34,100 nucleotides of DNA from an uncultured Collinsella sp. (GTDB taxonomy: Bacteria > Actinomycetota > Coriobacteriia > Coriobacteriales > Coriobacteriaceae), in NCBI GenBank assembly GCA_900542275.1, contig UQMW01000015.1:1-34100 (forward strand), written 5' to 3'. Shown piece by piece: positions 19,447 to 27,520 of the stretch. Made by a program: the position numbers and the translations under genes. The notes under the pieces were generated by a model. The model did not search any database, was not told the origin of the DNA, and saw only the letters and a list, made by a program, of their open reading frames with translations. Every line of letters begins with the position of its first letter. Within the stretch, counting starts at the first letter, position 1.

Positions 19447-20430
19447 CTAGTCCCCCGAGGCCTGGTTGCGGCCGGTGGTGTAGTCGATCTGCACATGCGG
19501 CTGCAGGTTGTAGCAGTACACGTGGAAGCACAGCGTCTTGCCGTGATCCTCGACCGATTGCGCCTCGAGGCGGATGCCGCGGCAGACGAGTTCCTCTTCG
19601 TTGTACATGGGCGTGACGCGGTAGAGCACATGGTTACCCGTATCGCGAAGATAGTTGAGAATCTGCTCTTCAAACGGTAGCATGCCCGTCTCGTTGAGAT
19701 AGCGCGTGCCGGTGAGGAGATTCTTACGGTTGGCGTTTTCGCCGCAGAGCGACCAGGCGATGAGATGGCAGCGGTTGTAGAGGCTCTGGCCTGGAATAAA
19801 GTCGTAGCGCTGCTGGTGCCAACCGGCAGGATGGATACGCGAGATATCGCCGCGCTTTCCCTGTCCGAGCGACTCGGGGCCTACGCAGGCGAGCGCCTTG
19901 CGAGTGCGGCCCAAGCTGTCGAGTTTAGAGAACTTCTTAAAGCAGCCTTCTTCGGTGGCGCGTTCGTATTCATCGAGCGTGAACGACGGCGTGCCGAGCG
20001 GATGCGTGCCGTCGGCGCGAAGGGCGACGTAGGGGTTACCGGCGTAGTCGGGAATGCTACTGAGATATACGCCGCGGGCGCGGTCGAGGTCGGGGTTTTC
20101 GACCTCGTCGATGGGGGTGGCGGAGCTGTCCTCGGCAGCGCCGTCGCCGGTGTCGGTTGCGGCGGAGTCGGAGTCATCGCCAGAGTCTTGGCTATTTTGA
20201 GAGTCCGAGGAACTCGCTGTTCCCGATTCGAGCCGGGCGACCAGGTCTGCCTCGTCGTCGGTGCGGCTGGGGCTCTCGCTTTGTTTTTCGGCCAGAGCCG
20301 CCGCCTGTTCATCGCTTTGCGGCGACAGCAGCTTGGGCGCCCCGTCAAGCGATCCCGTAAACAGTGCAAACCCCAGCACCACGGCGGTGCCGATGGAAAG
20401 TACTTGCTTGTAGGCGGACTTGCGCGACAT
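19447..20430 (-). CDS. secreted DNA/RNA non-specific endonuclease
   Basis: 327 aa. The N-terminal basic residues and hydrophobic stretch (VLSIGTAVVLGFALF, about 10-24) form a signal peptide or membrane anchor. Residues about 40-110 are a Ser/Asp/Glu/Ala-rich linker. The C-terminal half matches the beta-beta-alpha-metal nucleases related to streptococcal EndA/streptodornases: LYNRCHLIAWSL, with catalytic-type H222, and KNLLTGTRYLNETGMLPFE with the Asn ligands. The usual DRGH (or NRSH) reads NRCH here. Likely role: extracellular nucleic acid degradation or DNA uptake. The start is supported by AGGAG 7 nt before ATG 20430. A repeated 71-bp element lies just upstream. Confidence 0.88.
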   Translation of the reverse strand: MSRKSAYKQVLSIGTAVVLGFALFTGSLDGAPKLLSPQSDEQAAALAEKQSESPSRTDDEADLVARLESGTASSSDSQNSQDSGDDSDSAATDTGDGAAEDSSATPIDEVENPDLDRARGVYLSSIPDYAGNPYVALRADGTHPLGTPSFTLDEYERATEEGCFKKFSKLDSLGRTRKALACVGPESLGQGKRGDISRIHPAGWHQQRYDFIPGQSLYNRCHLIAWSLCGENANRKNLLTGTRYLNETGMLPFEEQILNYLRDTGNHVLYRVTPMYNEEELVCRGIRLEAQSVEDHGKTLCFHVYCYNLQPHVQIDYTTGRNQASGD

Positions 20431-20462
20431 TGAGGCTCCTGGAGGGACGGTTGGGAATCTAC

Positions 20463-20533
20463 CAGTCTAGCAGGAGCCGGCAGGGGCCGCTCCACCGAAC
20501 AAATACTCAAGATTTGGGACAAACGCTACTGAT
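20463..20533. repeat. 71-bp intergenic element, copy A
   Basis: It aligns without gaps to 28109-28179 (48 of 71 identical by hand count). Two conserved blocks flank a variable centre: CAGTCTAGCxGGAG at one end and AAGATxxGGGxCAAACGCT followed by xCTGAT at the other. On the minus strand the first block reads TAGACT 34-39 bp before the nuclease start, a possible -10. Promoter-type element or short repeat; undecided. Confidence 0.5.
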
Positions 20534-20560
20534 TCATTTGCCCCCATGTTGGGCTTATAG

Positions 20561-21571
20561 CTAGATTGAGGTGGAGCCGAGCCAATTGAGCTTGCATTCG
20601 AGAATGCGCTGCTCGCCGGGCGTGCTGCCGCCGTCGAGCAGCGCGAGGAGCATTTCGGCTGCCTCTCTGCCTTCCTGGTCGACGGGCTCGATGATCGTGG
20701 AGACGGTCGGGGTGGTGAGGTTGGTCCAGTCTTCGCAGTTGAGTCCCAAAAGGCCGATTTGCTGCGGAAGTAGATGGGCCATGGGCTGGAGCGCCTTGTA
20801 GACACGGGGGAGTGCCCACTGATTTTGCACGAAGATAAGTGTGCGCTTGGCGGGATTGAGCTTGTACTTAAAGTACTCGGTAAGCTCATTGACCGACGGC
20901 TTGTTGTGGTCGATGGGAATGGCTTTGTAGATTTGCCCGCTGGCGGCCAGCGCCTCGGCATATCCCTGAAAGCGCTCCATGCGGGTGCGCATTTCGGTCA
21001 TGTTGGCGGCAATGGAGAAAAAGTCCTCGTAGCCGGCATCGAGAAGCGCCTGCGTGGCATTGTACACGCCGTCATAGAGGTTGGTCTTGATCCAGCTGGT
21101 GCCTGGGCTGTAGATGGCCGCGTCAAAAAAGACGACGGGCTTGCCGGCGCGCTTGATACGGTCGTGGACGGCCTTGAAGTTGGCCGTGGGCTGAATGATA
21201 AAGCCATCAACGCCCAACGAGAGCATCTTATCGACATACATGAGCTCGGTCTCGGGGTCGAAATTGCTGGTGCAAACGACCGTCTGGTAGCCCGCGGGGA
21301 GCATGACCTGCTCCATGCCGTTGAGGACGAGGCCCGCCCATTTGTTGGTATTGTCCAAGATGATGATGGCGATGACGTGGGTCTGTTTGCCGGTGAGCGT
21401 TTGCGCTTGGGCGTTGGGGACATAGCCCAGCTCTTTTATAACGCGAGCGATCTTTGCCTGTGTTTTGTCGCTGAGCTTGTCTCGTTTGTCGTTGAGGTAA
21501 TACGAGACGCTGGCTGTTGAAGTCCCCGCCTCGCGGGCGACGTCTGCGATCGTAACGCGCTGTTTGGTCAC
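20561..21571 (-). CDS. LacI-family transcriptional regulator
   Basis: 336 aa from a GTG start. The N-terminal helix-turn-helix and hinge (VTIADVAREAGTSTASVSYY to about residue 60, with LGYVPNAQAQTL as hinge helix) bind DNA; the rest is a periplasmic-binding-protein-like effector domain (VIAIIILDNTNKWAG, GFIIQPTAN, IGLLGLNCEDW). GTG 21571 has AAGGAG 6 nt upstream; a longer frame to 21676 does not look like the family. It is divergent from the PTS/GatZ-like/transketolase genes and is therefore their likely repressor, with a sugar or sugar phosphate as effector. A LacI-like palindrome lies in the shared intergenic region. Confidence 0.92.
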   Translation of the reverse strand: MTKQRVTIADVAREAGTSTASVSYYLNDKRDKLSDKTQAKIARVIKELGYVPNAQAQTLTGKQTHVIAIIILDNTNKWAGLVLNGMEQVMLPAGYQTVVCTSNFDPETELMYVDKMLSLGVDGFIIQPTANFKAVHDRIKRAGKPVVFFDAAIYSPGTSWIKTNLYDGVYNATQALLDAGYEDFFSIAANMTEMRTRMERFQGYAEALAASGQIYKAIPIDHNKPSVNELTEYFKYKLNPAKRTLIFVQNQWALPRVYKALQPMAHLLPQQIGLLGLNCEDWTNLTTPTVSTIIEPVDQEGREAAEMLLALLDGGSTPGEQRILECKLNWLGSTSI

Positions 21572-21982
21572 AGCGACTCCTTCCGACAAATTGCGTTGTT
21601 TGGCGCGGTGGTTCACGTTCGGGTTGCGGGCACACGATTCTGCCTGTCCTTTCGCCCCTTTATGAGTATGCAACAATACCGTATCCGTTGGGTCCGAAAT
21701 TCGTGGTGGCTATGCAAGCCTGCCGTCTACCGAGAAATCCAAATACTTCTTGACTTTTAAAAAAGAGATCAAAAACGCAGGATTCATTTTTGGTTAAACG
21801 CATAACTAAATCGCATAACTAATGCCCTGACCTGCGCGTTTACCGAATTGAGCTGGTTTTATCAATGCCAGCACCCTATATTGGTCTTGTCGAAAAGACA
21901 GCAAGTCCAAACGGCAGGGGATGCTCCGGAGGCCTCCGCAAACGGTGTCTTGCGCACGCAACTCTATGAAAAGAGGGAAGCA
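21572..21982 (+). promoter_or_regulatory. control region between lacI-type gene and PTS operon
   Basis: This 411-bp divergent spacer contains a LacI-type palindrome with central CG, GTTAAACGCATAAC (21793-21806; GTTA..CG..TAAC symmetrical). It overlaps a direct repeat of CGCATAACTAA at 21799-21809 and 21812-21822. TTGGTT (21790-21795) and CATAAC (21814-21819) could be a weak promoter under this operator. The first 45 codons of the open frame that precedes the PTS start lack family similarity and are treated as leader. Confidence 0.45.
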
Positions 21983-23455
21983 ATGAAGATCGTAGGCGTT
22001 GCCGCCTGTACCGTGGGTATTGCCCACACGTATATGGCCCAGAAGGCGATTCAGGATGAATGCGCCGCTCGTGGCATCGAGTGCAAAGTCGAGGCTCAGG
22101 GTGGTCTGGGTATCGAGAACGAGCTGACGCAGGAAGACGTTGATTCCGCCGACCTGGTGCTCGAGTCCGTCGACGTGGGTGTCGAGAATGAGGATCGTTT
22201 TGAGCAGAAGATGGCCGAGGGCAAGTTCCTGAAGGTTGGTACCTCGGATGTAATCGCCGATCCGGCAAAGATCATCGACCAGGCTATTGAGATCATCAAG
22301 GCGACGGGCGGCTCCGTTGACGCGCCCAAGGCCGAGGCCAAGGCAGAGAAGAAGGCCGTCTCCGCTGCCCCGCAGGCCCCGACACCGGCGTCCAAGCAGT
22401 CCATCTTTGCCGATCCTGGCAAGACGCTGCTCAATGCATTCAATACCGGCGTTTCCTATTTTATCCCCATTGTTGTTATCGGCGGCGTGTTCCTTGCCTT
22501 CTCGCTGGCATCCGGCACCGCCGGCGCCAATGGCATGGAGGTTACGAACCCGTTGATGGTGAGCCTTAACACCATCGGTATGGCCGGCATCTCTATGATG
22601 ATTCCGGTGCTTGCGGCATACATCTCCTACTCGATGGCCGGCAAGCCCGCGCTCGCCCCTGGTTTTGTCCTGGGCTACCTGGTCAACAACGCGGTCGTTA
22701 CCCCTAATGGCAACAGCGTTTCGACGGGCTTCTTGGGCGCCATGATCATGGCGGTCATCTGCGGCTACTTTGTCCGCTGGATGAAGACCTGGAAGGTCAA
22801 CAACACCATCCAGACCATCATGCCCATCCTGATCATCCCGATCCTGACCTCGCTTGTCCTGGGCATGGCCTATATCTACATCCTGGCCACGCCGCTTGGC
22901 TTTGTGATGGACTGGCTTACCAGCGTGCTTGGCAGCCTGCAGGGCGGCTCCGCTGTTGTCCTTGGTCTGGTCATTGGTGTTATGACCGCCTTCGACATGG
23001 GTGGCCCCATCAACAAGACCGCCTCGACCTTTACCATGGCCATCATGGCATCCGGTATCTATGGTCCTAACGGTATGTTCCGCGTTGCCGTCGCCGTTCC
23101 CCCGATCGCCTGTGGCCTCGCTGCGCTCATCGCCAAGAACAAGTTCGATGACGCCGACCGTCAGATGGGCATCTCCGCACTGTTCATGGGCTGCATCGGT
23201 ATTACCGAGGGCGCCATTCCCTTTGCGGTCAAGGATCTCGGCCACACCCTTCCCGGCATCTGCATCGGCTCTGCCGTGGGCGCTGCTCTCGCCGCCTTCC
23301 AGGGTATCGACTGCTACGTCCCGCACGGTGGCTTTATCGTCGCCCTTGCTACCAACAACGTCGCGCTGTTCTGCCTGGACATCGTGATTGGCTCTGTGGT
23401 TGCCGCTGCAATCCTGATTGCCATGAAGCCCACGCTCGATAAGCAGGCCAAGTAA
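21983..23455 (+). CDS. PTS fructose-type EIIBC
   Basis: 490 aa. Imports a sugar across the membrane while phosphorylating it. EIIB (1 to about 108) has the phospho-accepting Cys9 in VAACTVGIAHTYMAQ, the fructose-type IIB loop (consensus CPTGIAHT; Thr replaces Pro here). A Lys/Ala/Pro-rich linker (about 112-138) leads to EIIC (about 145-490), rich in hydrophobic helices, with FDMGGPINKTAS and GITEGAIPFAVKD typical of fructose/mannitol-like IIC. EIIA is encoded separately at 27.5 kb. ATG 21983 follows AGAGGGA; this is where the EIIB fold begins. Fructose-family membership does not fix the substrate; a related ketose is plausible given the neighbours. Confidence 0.93.
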   Translation: MKIVGVAACTVGIAHTYMAQKAIQDECAARGIECKVEAQGGLGIENELTQEDVDSADLVLESVDVGVENEDRFEQKMAEGKFLKVGTSDVIADPAKIIDQAIEIIKATGGSVDAPKAEAKAEKKAVSAAPQAPTPASKQSIFADPGKTLLNAFNTGVSYFIPIVVIGGVFLAFSLASGTAGANGMEVTNPLMVSLNTIGMAGISMMIPVLAAYISYSMAGKPALAPGFVLGYLVNNAVVTPNGNSVSTGFLGAMIMAVICGYFVRWMKTWKVNNTIQTIMPILIIPILTSLVLGMAYIYILATPLGFVMDWLTSVLGSLQGGSAVVLGLVIGVMTAFDMGGPINKTASTFTMAIMASGIYGPNGMFRVAVAVPPIACGLAALIAKNKFDDADRQMGISALFMGCIGITEGAIPFAVKDLGHTLPGICIGSAVGAALAAFQGIDCYVPHGGFIVALATNNVALFCLDIVIGSVVAAAILIAMKPTLDKQAK

Positions 23456-23470
23456 ACCTTTAAGGACTCC

Positions 23471-23530
23471 GGTTGTGCGGAGGGATGGATTTGACTCCGC
23501 ACAACCGCCCCTACACAACAAAATCCATCC
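23471..23530 (+). ncRNA. intercistronic RNA with possible pseudoknot or alternative pairing
   Basis: Perfect 12-bp stem GGTTGTGCGGAG (23471-23482) / CTCCGCACAACC (23495-23506). Ten of its 12 loop bases, GGATGGATTT (23483-23492), are exactly complementary to AAATCCATCC (23521-23530) downstream, so a pseudoknot or a competing hairpin could form. It lies in the 144-nt gap between EIIBC and the gatZ-like gene. Loop 1 has zero length, so the full second stem may not coexist with the first. Confidence 0.55.
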
Positions 23531-23599
23531 GCACTGATAGGGCCCGTATCTGGGTCCCAGGGAACTTTTGTCAAAAATCCTCTGGAGAAGGAGAACAAA

Positions 23600-24868
23600 A
23601 TGTCCAATCTCACCATCCGTCAGGCCGTTCAGGGCATGCTCAAGCTGCAGGATAGCGGCGATCACGCAACCATGGTCGGCATTGGTCCCATGAGCCCCAA
23701 CCTGATTCAGGCCGTGTTCGAGCTTGCCAAGGACGAGGATTTCCCGCCCATGTTTATCGCCAGCCGCAACCAGGTCGATATGGACGAGATGGGCGCCGGC
23801 TACGTCAACGGTTGGGACCAGACGCGCTTTGCCGCCGACATCAAGAAGGTTGCCGACGAGGTGGGTTACACCGGCCCGTACTACCTGTGCCGCGATCACG
23901 GCGGCCCGTGGCAGCGCGACGAGGAGCGTAACGCCCACCTGCCCGAGGACGAGGCCATGGAGCTCGCCCGCAAGTCCTTCGTCGCCGACATGGAGGCAGG
24001 CTTTGACCTGCTGATGGTCGACCCCACCAAGGACCCCTATCAGATCGGCAAGGTTATTCCGCTCGACGTGGTGCTTCGCCGCACGATCGATCTTATCGAC
24101 TACCTTGAGCAGTACCGTCGCGAGCATAACCTGCCCGAGGTCGCCTATGAGGTCGGTACCGAGGAGACCAATGGCGGTCTGACCTCCACCGATAAGTACG
24201 AGGAGTTCATTTCTCAGCTGCAGCCCGAGCTCGAGAAGCGCGGCTGCCCCATGCCCACCTTTATCGTCGGCCAGACCGGTACGCTCACCCGCTGGACCGA
24301 GCAGGTCGGTCATTATAACTTCAAGAACGCCCGCGAGCTTGCCGACATGGCCAAGCGCTATGGCGTGGGCCTGAAGGAGCACAACGCCGACTACCTGGAT
24401 GACGCGACGCTGCTCGAGCACATCCCGGCTCACGTGACCGCCTCCAATGTTGCTCCCCAGTACGGCACCGAGGAGACCCGCGCATACCTCAAGCTTTGCG
24501 CTACCGAGCAGATTCTGGTCGACAACGGCCTGTGCGACGATCCCTCCGACCTGTATCACACGCTGCTGGTCAAGGCTATCAAGACCGAGCGCTGGCGCAA
24601 GTGGATGACCGGTGACGATGTCAACCTGCAGGTTGACGACATCCTGGCCGACGACGAGCTCAGCCTGAAGATTCTGGATGTCTCTGGCCACTACGCGTTC
24701 AACGATCCCGAGGTCAAGGAGCAGGTCGAGAAGCTCTACCGCAACCTCGCTGCCCAGGACATCGACGGCAAGCGCTTTGTGATCGAGCACATCAAGCGCC
24801 CGATTAAGCAGTACGTCGTCGGTCTTAACCTCAAGGGCGTCACGAGCCGCATCGAGAAGGCTCTCTAA
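23600..24868 (+). CDS. GatZ/KbaZ-like protein (tagatose-bisphosphate aldolase accessory family)
   Basis: 422 aa, the normal length of GatZ/KbaZ. In enterobacteria these are the non-catalytic partners of the class II aldolases GatY/KbaY, but no such aldolase is encoded in this window. Conserved-looking stretches include MVGIGPMSPNLIQAVFELA, LCRDHGGPWQRDE, YEVGTEETNGG, KEHNADYLDD and VAPQYGTEETRAYL. The TIM-barrel has many acidic and His residues consistent with metal binding. Some stand-alone members are reported as C4-epimerases acting on ketose 6-phosphates (tagatose-6-P to fructose-6-P), which would suit this operon better; that is inference. GGAGAAGGAG precedes ATG 23600. Confidence 0.85.
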   Translation: MSNLTIRQAVQGMLKLQDSGDHATMVGIGPMSPNLIQAVFELAKDEDFPPMFIASRNQVDMDEMGAGYVNGWDQTRFAADIKKVADEVGYTGPYYLCRDHGGPWQRDEERNAHLPEDEAMELARKSFVADMEAGFDLLMVDPTKDPYQIGKVIPLDVVLRRTIDLIDYLEQYRREHNLPEVAYEVGTEETNGGLTSTDKYEEFISQLQPELEKRGCPMPTFIVGQTGTLTRWTEQVGHYNFKNARELADMAKRYGVGLKEHNADYLDDATLLEHIPAHVTASNVAPQYGTEETRAYLKLCATEQILVDNGLCDDPSDLYHTLLVKAIKTERWRKWMTGDDVNLQVDDILADDELSLKILDVSGHYAFNDPEVKEQVEKLYRNLAAQDIDGKRFVIEHIKRPIKQYVVGLNLKGVTSRIEKAL

Positions 24869-24927
24869 GTAGCTTTTCTTACACGACGCCGGGTCCGGGG
24901 CATGTCCCAGCTGCGGGCCCGGCACAT

Positions 24928-24960
24928 AGGACAAAGGGACTCCCCTTTGTCCTATTTTTT
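24928..24960 (+). terminator. strong internal terminator before the transaldolase gene
   Basis: Perfect 11-bp stem AGGACAAAGGG (24928-24938) / CCCTTTGTCCT (24943-24953) with a 4-nt loop, followed by ATTTTTTG. Another GC-rich hairpin (24889-24922, GCCGGG..CCCGGC) precedes it. Only 32 nt remain before the next start codon, so a fresh promoter has little room; partial read-through is implied. Confidence 0.85.
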
Positions 24961-24992
24961 GAGTTTTGGATTCCTTCGAAGGAGTTTGCACC

Positions 24993-25676
24993 ATGAAGTT
25001 CTTTATCGATACCGCCAACCTTGACGAGATCGCCGAGGCCAAGAGCTGGGGCTGCCTGGCCGGTGTTACCACCAATCCGTCCCTGTACGCCAAGACCGGC
25101 GGTAAGCTCGCCGACTTTGAGCCCCATATGCTCAAGATTGCCGAGCTCTGCGAGGGTCTGCCCGTGTCTGCCGAGTCTACCGCCACCACGGCCGAGGGCA
25201 TGATCGAGGAGGGCAAGCGTCTTGCCGCCCTCGCCCCCAACATTGTGGTCAAGCTCCCCGTCTGCGAGGCCGGCCTCGCCGCCTGCCGCGCGCTGGCCGA
25301 TGCGGGCGTGCGTGTCAACATGACGCTCGTCTTCTCGCCGACGCAGGCCCTTATGGCCGCCAACGCCGGTGCCCGCTACATCAGCCCGTTTGTCGGTCGC
25401 TTTGACGACATCGCCGAGGACGGCATCTCGCAGCTTGACAATGTCGTGACCTGCATCAAGAACTATGACTGGACCGGTAAGAACGTCGACGACACCGTCG
25501 AGATCATCACCGCTTCGGTCCGCACGCCCAACCACGTGACCCAGGCGGCTCTTCTTGGTGCCGATATCGCGACCGTCCCCATGGCCGCTCTCAAGAAATG
25601 CCTGCATCACCCGCTGACCGACCAGGGCCTTGCCTCTTTTGAGGCTGACTGGCAGAAGGTCGTCGCTCAGGCTTAA
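24993..25676 (+). CDS. transaldolase, TalC/MipB type
   Basis: 227 aa, the short decameric-type transaldolase. It transfers a dihydroxyacetone unit between sedoheptulose-7-P and glyceraldehyde-3-P in the cytosol through a Schiff base, expected at K87 (VVKLPV). The subfamily discriminator near residue 114 is Phe (NMTLVFSPTQA), as in true transaldolases; fructose-6-phosphate aldolases have Tyr there. FIDTANLDEI at the start and SPFVGRFDDI later are standard. ATG 24993 has AAGGAG 8 nt upstream; that site is part of a small palindrome (CCTTCGAAGG) that might mask it. Confidence 0.93.
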   Translation: MKFFIDTANLDEIAEAKSWGCLAGVTTNPSLYAKTGGKLADFEPHMLKIAELCEGLPVSAESTATTAEGMIEEGKRLAALAPNIVVKLPVCEAGLAACRALADAGVRVNMTLVFSPTQALMAANAGARYISPFVGRFDDIAEDGISQLDNVVTCIKNYDWTGKNVDDTVEIITASVRTPNHVTQAALLGADIATVPMAALKKCLHHPLTDQGLASFEADWQKVVAQA

Positions 25677-25687
25677 CGAGTGGATTG

Positions 25688-25716
25688 CCCCGGCATCGCG
25701 TCATCCGGTGCCGGGG
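25688..25716 (+). other. intercistronic hairpin between transaldolase and transketolase genes
   Basis: CCCCGGCA (25688-25695) pairs with TGCCGGGG (25709-25716), followed by TTGTTCTC, a weak T-tract. It may be a leaky terminator or a processing/stability element within the operon. Confidence 0.55.
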
Positions 25717-25739
25717 TTGTTCTCAAGAGAGGAATTCGT

Positions 25740-26570
25740 ATGACCAACCAGGAGCTGGCGAAGGTCGCCAATGAGGTCAGGAAGGGTGTCGTGACTGCGG
25801 TGCACGCGGCCAAGTCGGGACATCCGGGTGGATCGCTCGGTGCTGCCGACATCATGACATATCTGTACTTTGAGGAAATGAATATCGATCCTGCCGACCC
25901 TCACAAGGCCGATCGAGACCGCTTTGTGCTCTCCAAGGGTCACGCGGCGCCGGGCCTGTATTCGGTGTTGGCAAATCGCGGCTATTTTCCCGTCGAAGAG
26001 CTCGAGATGCTCCGTCATATCGGCAGCCGCCTGCAGGGCCATCCCAATATGAATGACACGCCGGGCGTCGACATGTCTACCGGATCGCTCGGTCAGGGTA
26101 TCTCCGCCGCGGTTGGAATGGCACTCGCCGCAAAGCACTGGGGTGACAGCTACCGCGTCTACACGCTGTTGGGCGACGGTGAGTGCGAGGAAGGCCAGGT
26201 GTGGGAGGCGGCAATGTTCGCCGGCAACCATGCACTCGACAATCTTGTTGCCGTCGTCGACCACAACGGCTTGCAGATTGACGGCAGCATCGATGAGGTT
26301 AACTCGGCTATGCCGCTTGCCGACAAGTTCCGCGCCTTTAAGTGGCATGTGATAGAGCTAGCCGATGGCAATGACATGGCGCAGATTGAGGCGGCTTTCG
26401 CCGAGGCTCGCGAGGTGACCGGCGCGCCCGTCGCTATCATCGCCGAGACGGTGAAGGGCAAGGGCGTCTCCTTTATGGAAAACCAGGTGGGCTGGCACGG
26501 CAAGGCGCCCAACGATGAACAGTTTGAGCAGGCCATGGCCGAGCTCGCAGCAGCAGAGGAGGAGCTCTAA
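25740..26570 (+). CDS. transketolase, N-terminal (TPP-binding) subunit
   Basis: 276 aa, the first half of a split transketolase. Together with the next gene it transfers two-carbon ketol units in the pentose phosphate pathway. Visible motifs: SGHPGGSLGAADIMTYLYF, LSKGHAAPGLYSVLA, GSLGQGISAAVGMALAAKH and the TPP/metal motif GDGECEEGQVWEAAMFAGNH (pyrophosphate and Mg binding), then NHNG-like VVDHNGLQIDG. ATG 25740 (MTNQELAKV) has AGAGGA upstream. It overlaps its partner by one base (TAATG). Confidence 0.95.
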   Translation: MTNQELAKVANEVRKGVVTAVHAAKSGHPGGSLGAADIMTYLYFEEMNIDPADPHKADRDRFVLSKGHAAPGLYSVLANRGYFPVEELEMLRHIGSRLQGHPNMNDTPGVDMSTGSLGQGISAAVGMALAAKHWGDSYRVYTLLGDGECEEGQVWEAAMFAGNHALDNLVAVVDHNGLQIDGSIDEVNSAMPLADKFRAFKWHVIELADGNDMAQIEAAFAEAREVTGAPVAIIAETVKGKGVSFMENQVGWHGKAPNDEQFEQAMAELAAAEEEL

Positions 26571-27508
26571 TGGCAGACGTCAAGAAGGTCGCCACGCGCG
26601 TTAGCTACGGCGAGGCACTTGTCGAGCTGGGCAATGAGCGCGATGACTTTGTAGTGCTCGATGCCGACCTGGCCGCCGCCACACAGACCGGTAAGTTTAA
26701 GGCCGCTCACCCCGAGCGCTTCTACGATGCCGGCATTGCCGAGAGCAACTTGATGGGGCTTGCCGCCGGCATTGCGACCACGGGTCGCGTCGCCTTTGCG
26801 AGCACCTTTGCCATGTTCGCCGCCGGTCGTGCGTATGAGCAAGTGCGTAACTCCATCGGCTATCCGCACCTCAACGTCAAAATTGGCGCTACGCATGCGG
26901 GTATATCGGTCGGTGAAGACGGCGCAACGCATCAGTGCTGCGAGGACATCGCGCTCATGCGCACGATCCCGGGTATGACGGTGATCGTTCCCGCCGATGA
27001 CATCGAGGCTCGCGCTTGCGTGCGCGCCGCCTATGAGTTTGAGGGACCGGTCTACATGCGCTTCGGCCGCCTGGCAACACCGGTCATCAACGACCGCGAG
27101 GACTATGAGTTCAAGATTGGTCGCGGCGTGGTCGTGCGCGAGGGGTCCGATGTGACCATCGTCGCTTGTGGCCTCATGGTCGCCGAGGCGCTTGAGGCTG
27201 CCGAGGCGCTCGCTGCCGATGGTATCGACGCCGAGGTCATCAACATGCACACGATCAAGCCGCTTGATGAGCGCCTGGTGGTTGCCAGCGCCAAGAAGAC
27301 TGGTCGCGTGGTCACCGCCGAGGAGCATTCGATTATCGGCGGTCTTGGCGAGGCCGTGGCCTCGGTGCTCGCGGAACAGCATCCGGTGCCGATGCGACGC
27401 GTCGGCGTGCGCGATGTATATGGCGAGTCCGGCCCTGCGGTCGATTTGCTGCACAAGTACGGTTTGGACGCCGACGGCATCGAAGCCGCGGTCAGGTCCG
27501 TGTTGTAA
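26570..27508 (+). CDS. transketolase, C-terminal (pyrimidine-binding) subunit
   Basis: 312 aa, the partner half. It carries the pyrimidine-binding and C-terminal domains: YDAGIAESNLMGLAAGIA with the Glu that activates TPP, ASTFAMFAAGRAYEQVRNS, GEDGATHQCCEDIALMRTIP and a C-terminal Rossmann-like domain (VTIVACGLMVAEALEAAEAL). The start overlaps the upstream stop in TAATG, so the two subunits are translationally coupled and made in equal amounts. Split transketolases are common in Firmicutes, archaea and some actinobacteria. Confidence 0.95.
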   Translation: MADVKKVATRVSYGEALVELGNERDDFVVLDADLAAATQTGKFKAAHPERFYDAGIAESNLMGLAAGIATTGRVAFASTFAMFAAGRAYEQVRNSIGYPHLNVKIGATHAGISVGEDGATHQCCEDIALMRTIPGMTVIVPADDIEARACVRAAYEFEGPVYMRFGRLATPVINDREDYEFKIGRGVVVREGSDVTIVACGLMVAEALEAAEALAADGIDAEVINMHTIKPLDERLVVASAKKTGRVVTAEEHSIIGGLGEAVASVLAEQHPVPMRRVGVRDVYGESGPAVDLLHKYGLDADGIEAAVRSVL

Positions 27509-27520
27509 GGAAGGTTTTCC

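Noticed and set aside
17894..19531. 545-codon minus-strand frame opposite the EF-G-like gene
   Set aside because: Same codon-shadow effect (His, Arg and Leu-rich, no recognisable domain), overlapping a terminator and an intact gene.
21806..25363. Open minus-strand frame of 1185 codons opposite the PTS and GatZ-like genes
   Set aside because: It is a shadow frame caused by GC-biased codons of the genes on the plus strand. Its translation is rich in Gly, His, Asp and Val without any family motif, and it crosses three well-supported genes and their intergenic hairpins.
24993..25676. Fructose-6-phosphate aldolase instead of transaldolase
   Set aside because: The discriminating position in NMTLVFSPTQA is Phe, as in transaldolases; aldolases of this fold have Tyr.
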